DNA of 64,000 nucleotides from Claveliimonas bilis. Lineage in GTDB: Bacteria > Bacillota > Clostridia > Lachnospirales > Lachnospiraceae. The first letter of the stretch is position 1. Each line of letters starts with the position of its first letter. The notes below the pieces were generated by a model. The model did no database searches, was not told the origin of the DNA, and saw only the letters and a program-made list of their open reading frames with translations. The stretch is taken from assembly GCF_030296775.1 (NCBI RefSeq), contig NZ_AP027742.1, positions 620,001 to 684,000 on the forward strand, read 5' to 3'. A program made the position numbers and the translations under genes. Below are positions 50,071-57,922 of this stretch, one piece after another.

Positions 50071-51441
50071 TTGGAAAGAACGATTAGCGGTATGATGGGG
50101 AAAGGTTCAGTCAATCACAATACAAGAGCCTTTACAGCTAAAAATGTAGATAAGGAACGTAGCCGGGATAACGTGGAATTTTGCCACTCGGATATAAAAG
50201 AAGTTTACCACAATCTTTTTGATGATGCACTGGAACGCTACAACGCAAAGCAGAAACGGAGTGACCGAAAGATTGACGATTACTATGAGAAGATACGCCG
50301 GGGAAAGCAGGAGAAATTATTTTATGAGGTAATCTTCCAAATCGGCAACAAGGACGATATGAACGTACAGAGCAATGAGGGACAGTTGGCGAAAGAAATT
50401 TTATGTGAGTTTATGGAGCAGTTTCAGAAAAGAAATCCGAACTTATATGTTTTTTCAAGTCACTTGCACATGGACGAACAGACACCGCATATTCACATTG
50501 ATTTTGTTCCTTTTATCCGTAACAGTAAGCGTGGACTTGATACGAGAGTTTCCCTCAAAGGCGCACTGTCAGAGCAGGGCTTTAAAGGCGGCACAAGGGG
50601 AATGACGGAATGGAATGAATGGATTGAAGTGGAGAAGCAGGAACTTTCAAAAGTCATGGGGCGGCATGGCGTACAGTGGAAACAGTTAGGCACACATAAC
50701 AAGCATTTGTCCGTACTCGATTTTGAGAAGCAGGAACGGCAAAAAGAGGTTGCAGAACTGGAACAGACAATCTTCGGCAGTAAAGAGGAATTATCCGATA
50801 TTCTTCATCAGCAGATAGCGGCAGGACAGGAAACGGAACAGATACGGAAAGAGGGTGAAGCAATCCGACAGGAAGTATCTGAACTTACCGCAACAAATCA
50901 TCTGTTGAAAGAGCAGACGGAAACGCTGACTGGGGATAAAGAAAAGCTGTTATCCGAAAATGAAAAATTGGAGAAACAGCAGAAAAAGTTACAGCAGGAA
51001 CTTAACAAAATGGTACAGTCAAAAGAAGTCATGGAGAGAAATATACACGCCTATGACGAAGATGTGAAATGGCAGTTGGCAGAGCCGGGGGCATTGATGA
51101 GCGCAAAGGCATACCGGGATAAAAAGGCTTTACCGATTGTGGAGAAATTGAAAGAAGTGGTAAAAAATCTGACTATCAAATGCGTACAGCTTGCAGAACA
51201 AAGCAAGAAGCTGACCGTCAAAGTGGACGGACAACAGAAACAGATTAGTCGATTGACGGATAAGGTCATGGAGCAGAGCGACACCATAGACCGATTGCAG
51301 GAGAAAGCGTCTGATTTTGGGCGTTTGGAGCGTCATTTCGGCAGGGAACAAGTGCAGTCGATAGTGGAACGGTCTAAGGTATTAGAACAGGCAGAAAAGG
51401 CAAATAAACGCCCAAAACGTGCCTTTGAAATGAGCCGATAG
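50071..51441 (+). CDS. mobV: MobV-family relaxase
   Basis: 456 aa Mob_Pre-type nicking enzyme. The N-terminal relaxase domain (about residues 1-200) has SVNHNTRAF near the start and the metal-binding HMDEQTPHIHIDFVPF, the family's H-x-D-E-x-T-P-H-x-H. From about residue 210 to the end it is a long charged coiled coil, as usual in MobV. TTG 50071 is chosen, with GGAGG nine bases upstream; an in-frame ATG at 50053 overlaps that site. It would nick the adjacent oriT-like region and lead DNA transfer through a helper conjugation system. Confidence 0.9.
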   Translation: MERTISGMMGKGSVNHNTRAFTAKNVDKERSRDNVEFCHSDIKEVYHNLFDDALERYNAKQKRSDRKIDDYYEKIRRGKQEKLFYEVIFQIGNKDDMNVQSNEGQLAKEILCEFMEQFQKRNPNLYVFSSHLHMDEQTPHIHIDFVPFIRNSKRGLDTRVSLKGALSEQGFKGGTRGMTEWNEWIEVEKQELSKVMGRHGVQWKQLGTHNKHLSVLDFEKQERQKEVAELEQTIFGSKEELSDILHQQIAAGQETEQIRKEGEAIRQEVSELTATNHLLKEQTETLTGDKEKLLSENEKLEKQQKKLQQELNKMVQSKEVMERNIHAYDEDVKWQLAEPGALMSAKAYRDKKALPIVEKLKEVVKNLTIKCVQLAEQSKKLTVKVDGQQKQISRLTDKVMEQSDTIDRLQEKASDFGRLERHFGREQVQSIVERSKVLEQAEKANKRPKRAFEMSR

Positions 51442-51460
51442 GAAAGGGGGATTGGTAGAT

Positions 51461-51775
51461 ATGACCGATATGGAAAAGAAAGTTATGATACGGCTGTGTG
51501 CTAAAATTGTGGCAGATACAGACCTTTATGAAACAGACAAGGAAGTGCAAAATCTGATAGACTGGGTATGTTTGTCGGAGCAGATAAAGGAAAACAATAA
51601 TACAATCCGTAATCTGACCGGGGAATATAAAAAGATAGAGCCGGATTGTCGGGAGGGAGTGCGGGCGCAGTTGGAACGCATGAAAGAACTGTGCAAAGAG
51701 CGCAATAATCTGTATGAGAAGCAGAATGACTTGAAAGGGCAGAAGTGGAAGATTGAGAAATCCTTGGAACGATAA
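51461..51775 (+). CDS. Small coiled-coil protein of the element, function unknown
   Basis: 104 aa, highly charged, with predicted coiled coil from about residue 40 to the end (EQIKENNNTIRNLTGEYKKIEP and ERMKELCKERNNLYEKQNDL). ATG 51461 is preferred (AGGGGG 11 bases upstream) to TTG 51452. It follows the relaxase by 19 bases and may be a relaxase partner. No family recognised. Confidence 0.6.
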   Translation: MTDMEKKVMIRLCAKIVADTDLYETDKEVQNLIDWVCLSEQIKENNNTIRNLTGEYKKIEPDCREGVRAQLERMKELCKERNNLYEKQNDLKGQKWKIEKSLER

Positions 51776-51916
51776 GAAATGTGGGGCGTGGCGGTTGCTA
51801 TGCCCTATATTTTTGTGGAAAATAAAAGAAACAGGTGATATAATCAAAATGTTAAATGATAAATTGCAGAAAGGGAGAATTAAAAGAATGTTAGACCGGA
51901 ATTGTTGGAGGCTATT

Positions 51917-52441
51917 ATGAAACTTACTAACAAACAACCATTATTCATTGTCACCGGGGCTTCCTGTGTTGGAAAATCAACGCTTTGTAATGAAATGTTG
52001 ATTAACGAAAAAGAGTATATTGTAATGGAAAGTGACTTATTGTGGAATGACATCTACAATACACCAGAGGATGATTATTTCGAGTATAATCGTTTATGGT
52101 TAAGGGTATGCGGCAATATCGCACAAGCTGGAAAACCTGTTGTGCTATGTGGCTGCAGAGTGCCCAAACAACTTGAAAATTTACCGGAAAGAGAATTGTT
52201 TACCCATACTTATTATCTTGCCGTTGTCTGTGATGATGTTGTTTTGGTTGAAAGAATGCGTAAAGGACGCGGGGTAAGTGATGATGAGTGGATTAGAAAC
52301 TCTATGGATTTTAATAAATGGCTGAAGCAACAGGCAAGCGAAAATGCTCCATATCCTATAACATTACTGGATACTTCTGACATTTCGCCTATACAGGCAG
52401 CCTTAAGGGTTAATAATTGGGTTATGGAAAAAATCCTATGA
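51917..52441 (+). CDS. P-loop kinase-like protein (cargo gene 1)
   Basis: 174 aa. Walker A is FIVTGASCVGKSTLCNEML (about residues 10-28), then a DxxW-type acceptor segment (MESDLLWNDIYN). An LID-like basic stretch is ERMRKGRGVSDDEW. It resembles small nucleoside- or drug-kinase-like AAA_33 proteins such as chloramphenicol phosphotransferases, but the substrate is not known. ATG 51917 has GGAGG five bases upstream. The codon use is more AT-rich than the mobilisation genes. Its stop overlaps an ATG of the methyltransferase frame (ATGA), so the two are coupled cargo. Confidence 0.7.
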   Translation: MKLTNKQPLFIVTGASCVGKSTLCNEMLINEKEYIVMESDLLWNDIYNTPEDDYFEYNRLWLRVCGNIAQAGKPVVLCGCRVPKQLENLPERELFTHTYYLAVVCDDVVLVERMRKGRGVSDDEWIRNSMDFNKWLKQQASENAPYPITLLDTSDISPIQAALRVNNWVMEKIL

Positions 52442-52470
52442 TTGATTTATGGAGAATGGGGGAAAGAAAA

Positions 52471-53307
52471 ATGCAGGAAGCAAAAGTATTCACTAAAAAC
52501 AACATATTTCAAAAATTCGAGGTGCTGAAAACAAATCGAAATAAACGTTACAGATACCATGAATTTTTTGTTGAAGGTGTCCGCAGCCTTAACGAGGCAG
52601 TGAGGAATAACTGGAAAATCAAATCATTTGTTTATGATAAAAACAATCTTTCCGATTGGGCGAAGGATATGATAAATAAGGTAAATACAGACATGAATTA
52701 TTGTCTGACGCCGGAGCTTATGAAAGAATTGAGTGGAAAAGAGGACACTTCAGAGTTGATGGCGGTAATCGAAATGCGGGAGGATGAACTTGAGCAGGTC
52801 ACGCTTTCCGAGAAGCCTTTTATTGTCTTATTTGACCGCCCTTCAAACAGGGGAAATCTTGGCACTATGATACGATCTTGTGATGCGCTTGGGGTGGACA
52901 TGCTCATCATCACGGGTCATGCGGTAGATTTATATGATACGGACGTGGTGGTCTCGGCCATGGGGTCGTTTTTTAAACTGCCTGTTATCAGAATTTCCGA
53001 TAACAAGGCATTATTTGAATATATTGATAAATTGAAAAAAAGATATACTGATTTTACTACAATAGGAACTACGGCTCATAATGAAGATCCTGTTTACTCC
53101 ATAAATCTGACTTCTCCGCTTATGTTGATGATGGGAAATGAAACCATGGGATTAAACAAAACGCTAAAGGAGTATTGTGATTTGCTCTGTACGATACCGA
53201 TGTCCGAGAACTCATACGCCACATCATTTAATGTAAGCTGCGCCGCTTCGATACTGATGTATGAAATAACAAGGCAGAGAGGAATAAAAATCAAAGGGAC
53301 TCTTTAG
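52471..53307 (+). CDS. SpoU/TrmH-family RNA 2'-O-methyltransferase, TsnR/AviRb-like (cargo gene 2)
   Basis: 278 aa. An N-terminal substrate-binding part (KNNIFQKFEVLKTNRNKRYR through HEFFVEGVRSLNEAVRNNW) resembles that of 23S rRNA resistance methylases. Then the SPOUT knot: motif 1 RPSNRGNLGTMIRSCDALGV, motif 2 MMGNETMGLNKTL, motif 3 IPMSENSYATSFNVSCAA. Start uncertain: ATG 52471 follows GGGGGA, while ATG 52438 overlaps the kinase stop. Family members TsnR and AviRb give resistance to thiostrepton and avilamycin. Drug resistance here is an inference from family and from its place as cargo. Confidence 0.8.
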   Translation: MQEAKVFTKNNIFQKFEVLKTNRNKRYRYHEFFVEGVRSLNEAVRNNWKIKSFVYDKNNLSDWAKDMINKVNTDMNYCLTPELMKELSGKEDTSELMAVIEMREDELEQVTLSEKPFIVLFDRPSNRGNLGTMIRSCDALGVDMLIITGHAVDLYDTDVVVSAMGSFFKLPVIRISDNKALFEYIDKLKKRYTDFTTIGTTAHNEDPVYSINLTSPLMLMMGNETMGLNKTLKEYCDLLCTIPMSENSYATSFNVSCAASILMYEITRQRGIKIKGTL

Positions 53308-53563
53308 AAGCTATCATGTTACATCTGCTCCATAGCTCGTCTTTATAAGCAAATGCGTTCTTGATTAATTAGTGGCAGAATGCGTTATTAAGACTTTATA
53401 ATTAAAATGGCGGGGAGTGACAAGTTGACTGTTTATGATATATACATACATGGTGCTAGCACCATGTAATAAGGTGATTAAGGAAAAATTTTGCTTTTGG
53501 TGCGTGTGCAAAATTTCAAAAAATGGATTGCTAATTTGTAGGGATTTGCTATAATAAATGCGT
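53308..53563. other. Non-coding right arm of the element
   Basis: About 250 AT-rich bases after the methyltransferase. The only clear structure is the 22-bp palindrome at 53447-53468. No coding frame of note. Confidence 0.6.
53447..53468. repeat. 22-bp perfect palindrome
   Basis: Half-site TACATGGTGCT followed directly by its complement AGCACCATGTA. It lies alone in the right arm of the element. It could be a regulator operator or a termination hairpin without T-tract. Confidence 0.85.
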
Positions 53564-53580
53564 GGCAACATTTTGGCAAC
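53564..53580 (+). repeat. Integrase arm-type repeats, right end
   Basis: GGCAAC-N5-GGCAAC (53564-53569 and 53575-53580), the same spacing as at 46076-46092. Confidence 0.6.
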
Positions 53581-53581
53581 A

Positions 53582-53614
53582 GAAAATCAGCAAGCCATAA
53601 TAAATGATGTAATT
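53582..53614 (+). repeat. Terminal inverted repeat segments, right
   Basis: GAAAATCAGCAAG (53582-53594) and AATGATGTAATT (53603-53614), inverse copies of the left-end segments at 46141-46153 and 46116-46127. Confidence 0.75.
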
Positions 53615-53644
53615 GATGTAAAAATGGGCGTGTATTTGCATAAA

Positions 53645-53666
53645 ACTTAAACAAATATAGTTAAAA
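53645..53666. promoter_or_regulatory. Operator-like dyad, copy 4, beside the right attachment site
   Basis: ACTTAAACAAA followed by TATAGTTAAAA, nearly the same as copies 1 and 3 at the left end, and only 18 bases from the attachment core. Confidence 0.6.
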
Positions 53667-53683
53667 ACAACAAAGAACACGCC

Positions 53684-53691
53684 GAGTTCGA
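53684..53691 (+). repeat. Attachment-site core, right copy (attR), with displaced guaA tail
   Basis: GAGTTCGA, then ATAG: GAG TTC GAA TAG reads Glu-Phe-Glu-stop, the original guaA end. A guaA-type terminator follows at 53705. Confidence 0.8.
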
Positions 53692-53704
53692 ATAGTAAAC
53701 AGGG

Positions 53705-53745
53705 AGCCGGGAGACCGCATAAACACTGGGTTTCCCGGCTTATCA
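53705..53745 (+). terminator. Displaced terminator of guaA
   Basis: AGCCGGGAGACC paired with GGTTTCCCGGCT (12 bp, one G-U), loop of 12, then TATCAT. It lies 10 bases after the displaced guaA stop codon. Confidence 0.75.
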
Positions 53746-53819
53746 TATGCTCCGTGGTACTATTTTGGAACTAAAATTGCAATGAGTAAAAATGAATAAA
53801 GAGATAGAAATGTGCAGAA

Positions 53820-53857
53820 AGCCGTTTGTTCTTTTAACTGAGAGCAGGCGGCTTTTT
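53820..53857 (+). terminator. Terminator-like hairpin upstream of the 117-residue gene
   Basis: AGCCGTTTGTTCT against AGAGCAGGCGGCT (13 pairs, three G-U), then TTTTT. The right arm GCAGGCGGC could instead pair with GCTGCCTGC at 53877-53885, just downstream. Confidence 0.65.
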
Positions 53858-53910
53858 GGCGTTCTATAAATATATGGCTGCCTGCCAAAAGAGAAAGAGA
53901 GGAATTATTT

Positions 53911-54264
53911 ATGAAAAAAATGAGAAAATCCGCTAGTAATGTGAACAATGCTGTTAATCTGATCTCCGGAGCCTATACCTTGCCCCTGATCGACAAACTG
54001 TTTTCCAACAGCCAGAGGATTGAGAATATGGATGATGTTTATTTCGCCATAACTGCATTGGTGGATACAGACAGAATCAGCGAGGCGTTCCATATGATAA
54101 GAGGATTGTTTGGAATTTCCGGTATGGAATATCCGCAGGAGATTGCACAGTTGGAAAAATCGGAAGAACTGCAGGAATCTTTTGTGTCGGAATTTATTTT
54201 TGATTTTTATGATGTGATAGAGGATAAGAGGATAGAAACAGAAGAACAGGAAATTCCCGTTTAA
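53911..54264 (+). CDS. Small protein, function unknown
   Basis: 117 aa, mostly helical by appearance, with an acidic C-terminus (YDVIEDKRIETEEQEIPV). It starts MKKMRKSASNVNNAVNLISG. AGAGAGG lies about nine bases before the ATG. It lies alone between the guaA tail and an AT-rich gap, behind a terminator-like leader. No domain recognised. The frame is intact and the ribosome site good. Confidence 0.6.
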   Translation: MKKMRKSASNVNNAVNLISGAYTLPLIDKLFSNSQRIENMDDVYFAITALVDTDRISEAFHMIRGLFGISGMEYPQEIAQLEKSEELQESFVSEFIFDFYDVIEDKRIETEEQEIPV

Positions 54265-54554
54265 AATGCGGGAATATTACATAGACATATCACTTTTAAA
54301 GGTTGAGACAACGTGTTTATCTAAAAGTTTTAATGAGAACATGTTTCATGATTATGGAAGTAGTATATTGCTTGATGAAAAGAGATAATCTATAATAGTT
54401 TCAATACAAAAGTTAGAACGAGTATTTAATATTATTTTACTGAGGGTAAAGATATAAAAATTGGTGTTGTAGAATATATCAGACTAATTATTTATGCAAA
54501 GTTAATTTGGACTCGAATATATTATATATTTATAAATGAAGAAAGGATACTAAA
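54265..54554. other. AT-rich gap, no gene seen
   Basis: 290 bases, visibly poorer in G+C than the flanks, with many short stops in every frame. It probably holds the promoter of the SEFIR gene, but I cannot point to a convincing pair of boxes. Confidence 0.5.
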
Positions 54555-55748
54555 ATGATTTTTGTTAGTTACTCATGGATAAACGAAAAGCCAGATAAGA
54601 AGGTCCTTCAATTGGTTGCAAAAATGAGAGAAAACGGATATGAGGCGGAATGTGATGTGATGAAGATTCAAGAACATGCTTCTATTAATTTTGTTGAAAT
54701 GATGACTAGAAATTTGCAGGAAGCGGAAAAAGTGATTGTAGTTTTATCTGAATCATATAAAAAGAAAGCAGATTCCTTTGTCGGTGGTGTTGGAGCAGAA
54801 TACCGTTATATTATTAGTCATATATCGGAAGAAACACAAAAATATATTTTGGTATCATTTGATAGAAATTTGGCGAAAGTACAACCGAATTTTTTAAGTC
54901 AGCGCCAAGTGATTTTTTTGGATAATGATAGTGGTTTTGAACAACTATTGTATAAGTTAAATGATATAGGAGAATATTCATTCCCTAAAGTTAATCCGAA
55001 TAAAACAGTGCCACCAATTCAACAAATTAGTTCAAAAGAATACAAAAATAAAGAGAGTAATTTATTCACAGGCAATAGATATAATTTATTTGTATCAGCA
55101 GATAAAAATGCTTGGGAAGGAGATTCATATTTATTAGAGAGGGAGAGATGTTTAACATCATATACTCCTCAGGAAATCAAAGAGTTGTATGATGGATTCG
55201 GAGAGAAGCAAATTGAGGAAATAGAGTCATATCCTTGTATTTTTGCTTATGAGGATCAGATAAAGAAAGATGCATATATAGGCTATATTAAAGATATAAT
55301 AGTTAGAAGTAGAGCTATAAAGTTTTACTTTCAAAAACAAGGTGTATTAACATTTGATGATTTGCACAAGTATGCATTTGAATTTGATATAGAACTTTCA
55401 GGAGGTATTACAGAACTAATGCATACACATTGGACTATAAAAAATGTTAATTTAGGAGAAGAGATTAGAAAAAGAGATATTTTAGTGATACCGTATAACG
55501 TTAGTGATTCTCATAAAGAAATTGTGCCATCAAATTCAATAGAACTATTGAAGATATTACTTTTAGAAGATAATCCAGTAGATTATATGGGAAAACTTTT
55601 CAAAATAGCAGATGATAAGATGGATAGCAGATTGCGAGCTATGCTGCGTGATCTAAGAGAAAAGGGGTACTTAACATCATATTGGGCAGATAATGTACCG
55701 TATAAAATTACATTTAATGAAAGTGCATATTTATTACAAAGTAAGTAG
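54555..55748 (+). CDS. SEFIR/TIR-like domain protein, candidate anti-phage effector
   Basis: 397 aa. The N-terminal SEFIR domain (about residues 1-150) begins MIFVSYSWINEKPDKKVLQLV and carries AECDVMKIQEHASINFVEMM and KVIVVLSESYKKKADSF followed by GGVGAEYRYI, the box pattern of bacterial SEFIR proteins. The C-terminal ~240 residues are not recognised by me; they include SYPCIFAYEDQIKKDAYIG and ELMHTHWTIKNVNLGEEI. The codon use is strikingly AT-rich against neighbours, which suggests recent transfer. Bacterial SEFIR proteins are known to act in abortive anti-phage defence by NAD loss. That role here is inferred. AAGAAAGGA precedes the ATG, and a strong terminator follows. Confidence 0.8.
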   Translation: MIFVSYSWINEKPDKKVLQLVAKMRENGYEAECDVMKIQEHASINFVEMMTRNLQEAEKVIVVLSESYKKKADSFVGGVGAEYRYIISHISEETQKYILVSFDRNLAKVQPNFLSQRQVIFLDNDSGFEQLLYKLNDIGEYSFPKVNPNKTVPPIQQISSKEYKNKESNLFTGNRYNLFVSADKNAWEGDSYLLERERCLTSYTPQEIKELYDGFGEKQIEEIESYPCIFAYEDQIKKDAYIGYIKDIIVRSRAIKFYFQKQGVLTFDDLHKYAFEFDIELSGGITELMHTHWTIKNVNLGEEIRKRDILVIPYNVSDSHKEIVPSNSIELLKILLLEDNPVDYMGKLFKIADDKMDSRLRAMLRDLREKGYLTSYWADNVPYKITFNESAYLLQSK

Positions 55749-55859
55749 ATGTCAAAAACAGATTGCATTAAGGAATTACATAATCAATGAGTAGACTAAT
55801 GTTTTAAGAAGCAATAATAGATCTGGACATAGAACAGAGAGACAGAACTATTTATACAT

Positions 55860-55901
55860 AGCCGGAAGGTTTTCAATGAACGAAAATCCTCCGGCTTTTT
55901 T
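55860..55901 (+). terminator. Terminator of the SEFIR gene
   Basis: AGCCGGA-AGGTTTTC against GAAAATCC-TCCGGCT with one mismatch, then TTTTTT. Confidence 0.85.
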
Positions 55902-55917
55902 CATGCCCATTTTTATA

Positions 55918-55948
55918 CATAGCCATTTCCTCACACGGGAAGATGGCT
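55918..55948. other. Hairpin upstream of parA
   Basis: ATAGCCAT and ATGGCTAT arms with an inner TTCC/GGAA, 31 bases before the parA start. Possibly part of the parA leader. Confidence 0.5.
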
Positions 55949-55978
55949 ATTAAATTTTTAGGAAAGGAGGGAACCGTG

Positions 55979-56806
55979 ATGGTAAATTGCAAAGTAATTG
56001 CGATTGCCAACCAGAAAGGCGGAACGGGGAAAACCACTACAACCGTCAACTTAGGAATCGGGCTTGCCAGAGAAGGGAAGAAGGTTCTTCTGGTGGACGC
56101 TGATCCACAGGGCGATCTGACAACCTCACTAGGATGGCCAGAGCAGGATAACCTTTCTGTGACACTTGCCACACAGTTAGAGGGGATTGTGGCTGACCGG
56201 GAAATGGATAGCCACGCCGGAATTTTACACCATGAGGAAGGCGTTGATCTGATCCCGTCCAATATTGAACTGGCAGGATTGGAAGTTATGCTTGTCAATG
56301 CCATGAGCCGGGAACTTACTTTGAAAAATTATTTGAATGAAGTGAAAAGCGGGTATGACTATGTGTTGATTGACTGTATGCCAAGTTTAGGTATGCTTAC
56401 GATCAATGCACTTGCGGCGTCTGATAGTGTGATTGTTCCGGTGCAGGCCCAGTATCTTCCGGCAAAGGGAATGACACAGCTAATGAAAACAATCGGGAAG
56501 GTGCAAAGGCAGATTAATCCGGCGCTGAAGGTGGACGGTGTACTTTTGACACTTGCAGATATGCGGACAAATCTGGCCCGTGTGACCGCAGAAAGTATCC
56601 GTCAGAATTATGGGAGAATGGTTAAGGTTTACCAGACTGTCATTCCAGTTGGCGTGAAAGCAGCGGAAACAAGTGCCGCAGGACAGAGCATTTACCGCTA
56701 TGACAAAAACAGTACGGTGGCAAAAGCCTATGCGTCATTTACAAAGGAGGTGATACGGGATGGCGAAAGGCAGAGAAATAAAATTGCCCCTTCCCGCAGC
56801 CGCTGA
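55979..56806 (+). CDS. parA: ParA/Soj-family partition ATPase
   Basis: 275 aa. The deviant Walker A is NQKGGTGKTTTTVNLG (about residues 10-25), Walker A' is VLLVDADPQGDLTTSLG, and Walker B is YVLIDCMPSLGMLTINAL. ATG 55979 is chosen because AAGGAGG is nine bases upstream. It overlaps parB by 47 bases. In this context the pair belongs to an integrative conjugative element and would help keep its circular form. Confidence 0.93.
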   Translation: MVNCKVIAIANQKGGTGKTTTTVNLGIGLAREGKKVLLVDADPQGDLTTSLGWPEQDNLSVTLATQLEGIVADREMDSHAGILHHEEGVDLIPSNIELAGLEVMLVNAMSRELTLKNYLNEVKSGYDYVLIDCMPSLGMLTINALAASDSVIVPVQAQYLPAKGMTQLMKTIGKVQRQINPALKVDGVLLTLADMRTNLARVTAESIRQNYGRMVKVYQTVIPVGVKAAETSAAGQSIYRYDKNSTVAKAYASFTKEVIRDGERQRNKIAPSRSR

Positions 56807-57695
56807 TCTGTTTAGCACACAGGAGGAACGTGACGAGGCAAAGCGGGAGTTTATAGCAGACATTCCTCTGGAAGAGATCAGCGACTTTCCCGATCATCCG
56901 TACAAAGTAAAGCAAGATGAAAGTATGTTGGAACTGGCAGCAAGTATCCGGGAGAAAGGTGTGGTCAATCCTGCTCTGGTGCGCCCGAAACCGGAAGGCG
57001 GTTATGAAATGGTGGCAGGACACCGTAGAAAATTCGCTAGTGAGCTTGCCGGGAAAACGGTCATGCCCTGTATTGTGCGAAATCTGACAGATGATGAAGC
57101 CACAATTATCATGGTGGACTCTAACCTGCAAAGGGAGAAAGTCTTACCGTCAGAAAAAGCCTTTGCTTATAAAATGAAGTTGGAGGCCATGAACAGACAA
57201 GCAGGACGCCCTAGTAAAAATATGACACCAGTGGTGTCAAATTCTTTTGGAGTAAGAACAAATGAGGTTCTGGCAAAAGAAGTGGGCGAAAGCAGAGAGA
57301 CAATCCGCCGCTATATCCGTCTTACCGAACTTATCACACCTATTCTGGATATGGTGGATGAGGGAAAGATTGCCATGCGCCCGGCAGTAGAACTGTCTTA
57401 CCTGCCGAAAGAGCAACAGCAGGTGCTTTTGGACACAATGGAGCAGGAAGACTGTACTCCAAGCCATGCACAGGCGATTAAAATGCGGAAATTTGCGGAG
57501 GCGGGAAAGCTGAATGAGGACGTGATCCTGTCGATCATGACCGAAGAGAAACCGAACCAGGTGGAGCAGTTTAAAATCCCGAAAAAGAGGATTGACAAAT
57601 ATTTTTCTCCGGGAACCACGCCAAAGCAAATGGAAGAGACGATCATTAAGGCACTGGAACTGTACCGCAGACGGGAGAGAGGACGGGAAAGATAA
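56760..57695 (+). CDS. parB: ParB-family DNA-binding protein
   Basis: 311 aa. The N-terminal ParB/Srx domain (about residues 35-125) has IPLEEISDFPDHPYKVK, GVVNPALVRPKPEGGYEMVAGHRR (CTP-binding box GHRR) and NLQREKVLPSEKAFAYKMK. The helix-turn-helix region (about 160-190) is VLAKEVGESRETIRRYIRL. The C-terminus is basic. AGGAGG lies 11 bases upstream inside parA. No parS-like palindrome was spotted nearby. Confidence 0.93.
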   Translation: MAKGREIKLPLPAAADLFSTQEERDEAKREFIADIPLEEISDFPDHPYKVKQDESMLELAASIREKGVVNPALVRPKPEGGYEMVAGHRRKFASELAGKTVMPCIVRNLTDDEATIIMVDSNLQREKVLPSEKAFAYKMKLEAMNRQAGRPSKNMTPVVSNSFGVRTNEVLAKEVGESRETIRRYIRLTELITPILDMVDEGKIAMRPAVELSYLPKEQQQVLLDTMEQEDCTPSHAQAIKMRKFAEAGKLNEDVILSIMTEEKPNQVEQFKIPKKRIDKYFSPGTTPKQMEETIIKALELYRRRERGRER

Positions 57696-57698
57696 GAG

Positions 57699-57740
57699 GA
57701 CACCTGGGGGAAAGTGGGTTCCTTTGGTGTTTTCCTTTTT
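57699..57740 (+). terminator. Weak terminator after parB
   Basis: ACACC...GGTGT with an inner GGGAA/TTCC pairing, followed by TTTTCCTTTTT. Imperfect stem. Confidence 0.5.
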
Positions 57741-57922
57741 CCGGGTTTTCCGGTTTCCCCTCCCCACACCCTACCCCTTCCGGATTACCAGCAGTTTACC
57801 AGCCGAAAAGAAGAATAAGGAGCCGGTGGCTATCCACATTCCACCGGATCAGTACCCAGCCCTGCCAGCAAGCAGGGATTTTTTTATGTGGGCCGAAAGG
57901 CTCGGAAATGGAGGAGAATGAA

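Larger units (their letters stand above)
46012..53691. mobile_element. Integrative mobilizable element in the 3' end of guaA
   Basis: About 7.7 kb between 8-bp direct repeats, with left-end regulator, excisionase and tyrosine integrase, MobC-like protein, RepA-like ATPase, oriT-like region, MobV relaxase and a cargo pair (P-loop kinase, SpoU methyltransferase). No type IV secretion genes, so transfer would need a helper, possibly the ICE a few kb away. The displaced guaA tail at the right end shows the direction and site of entry. Confidence 0.88.
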
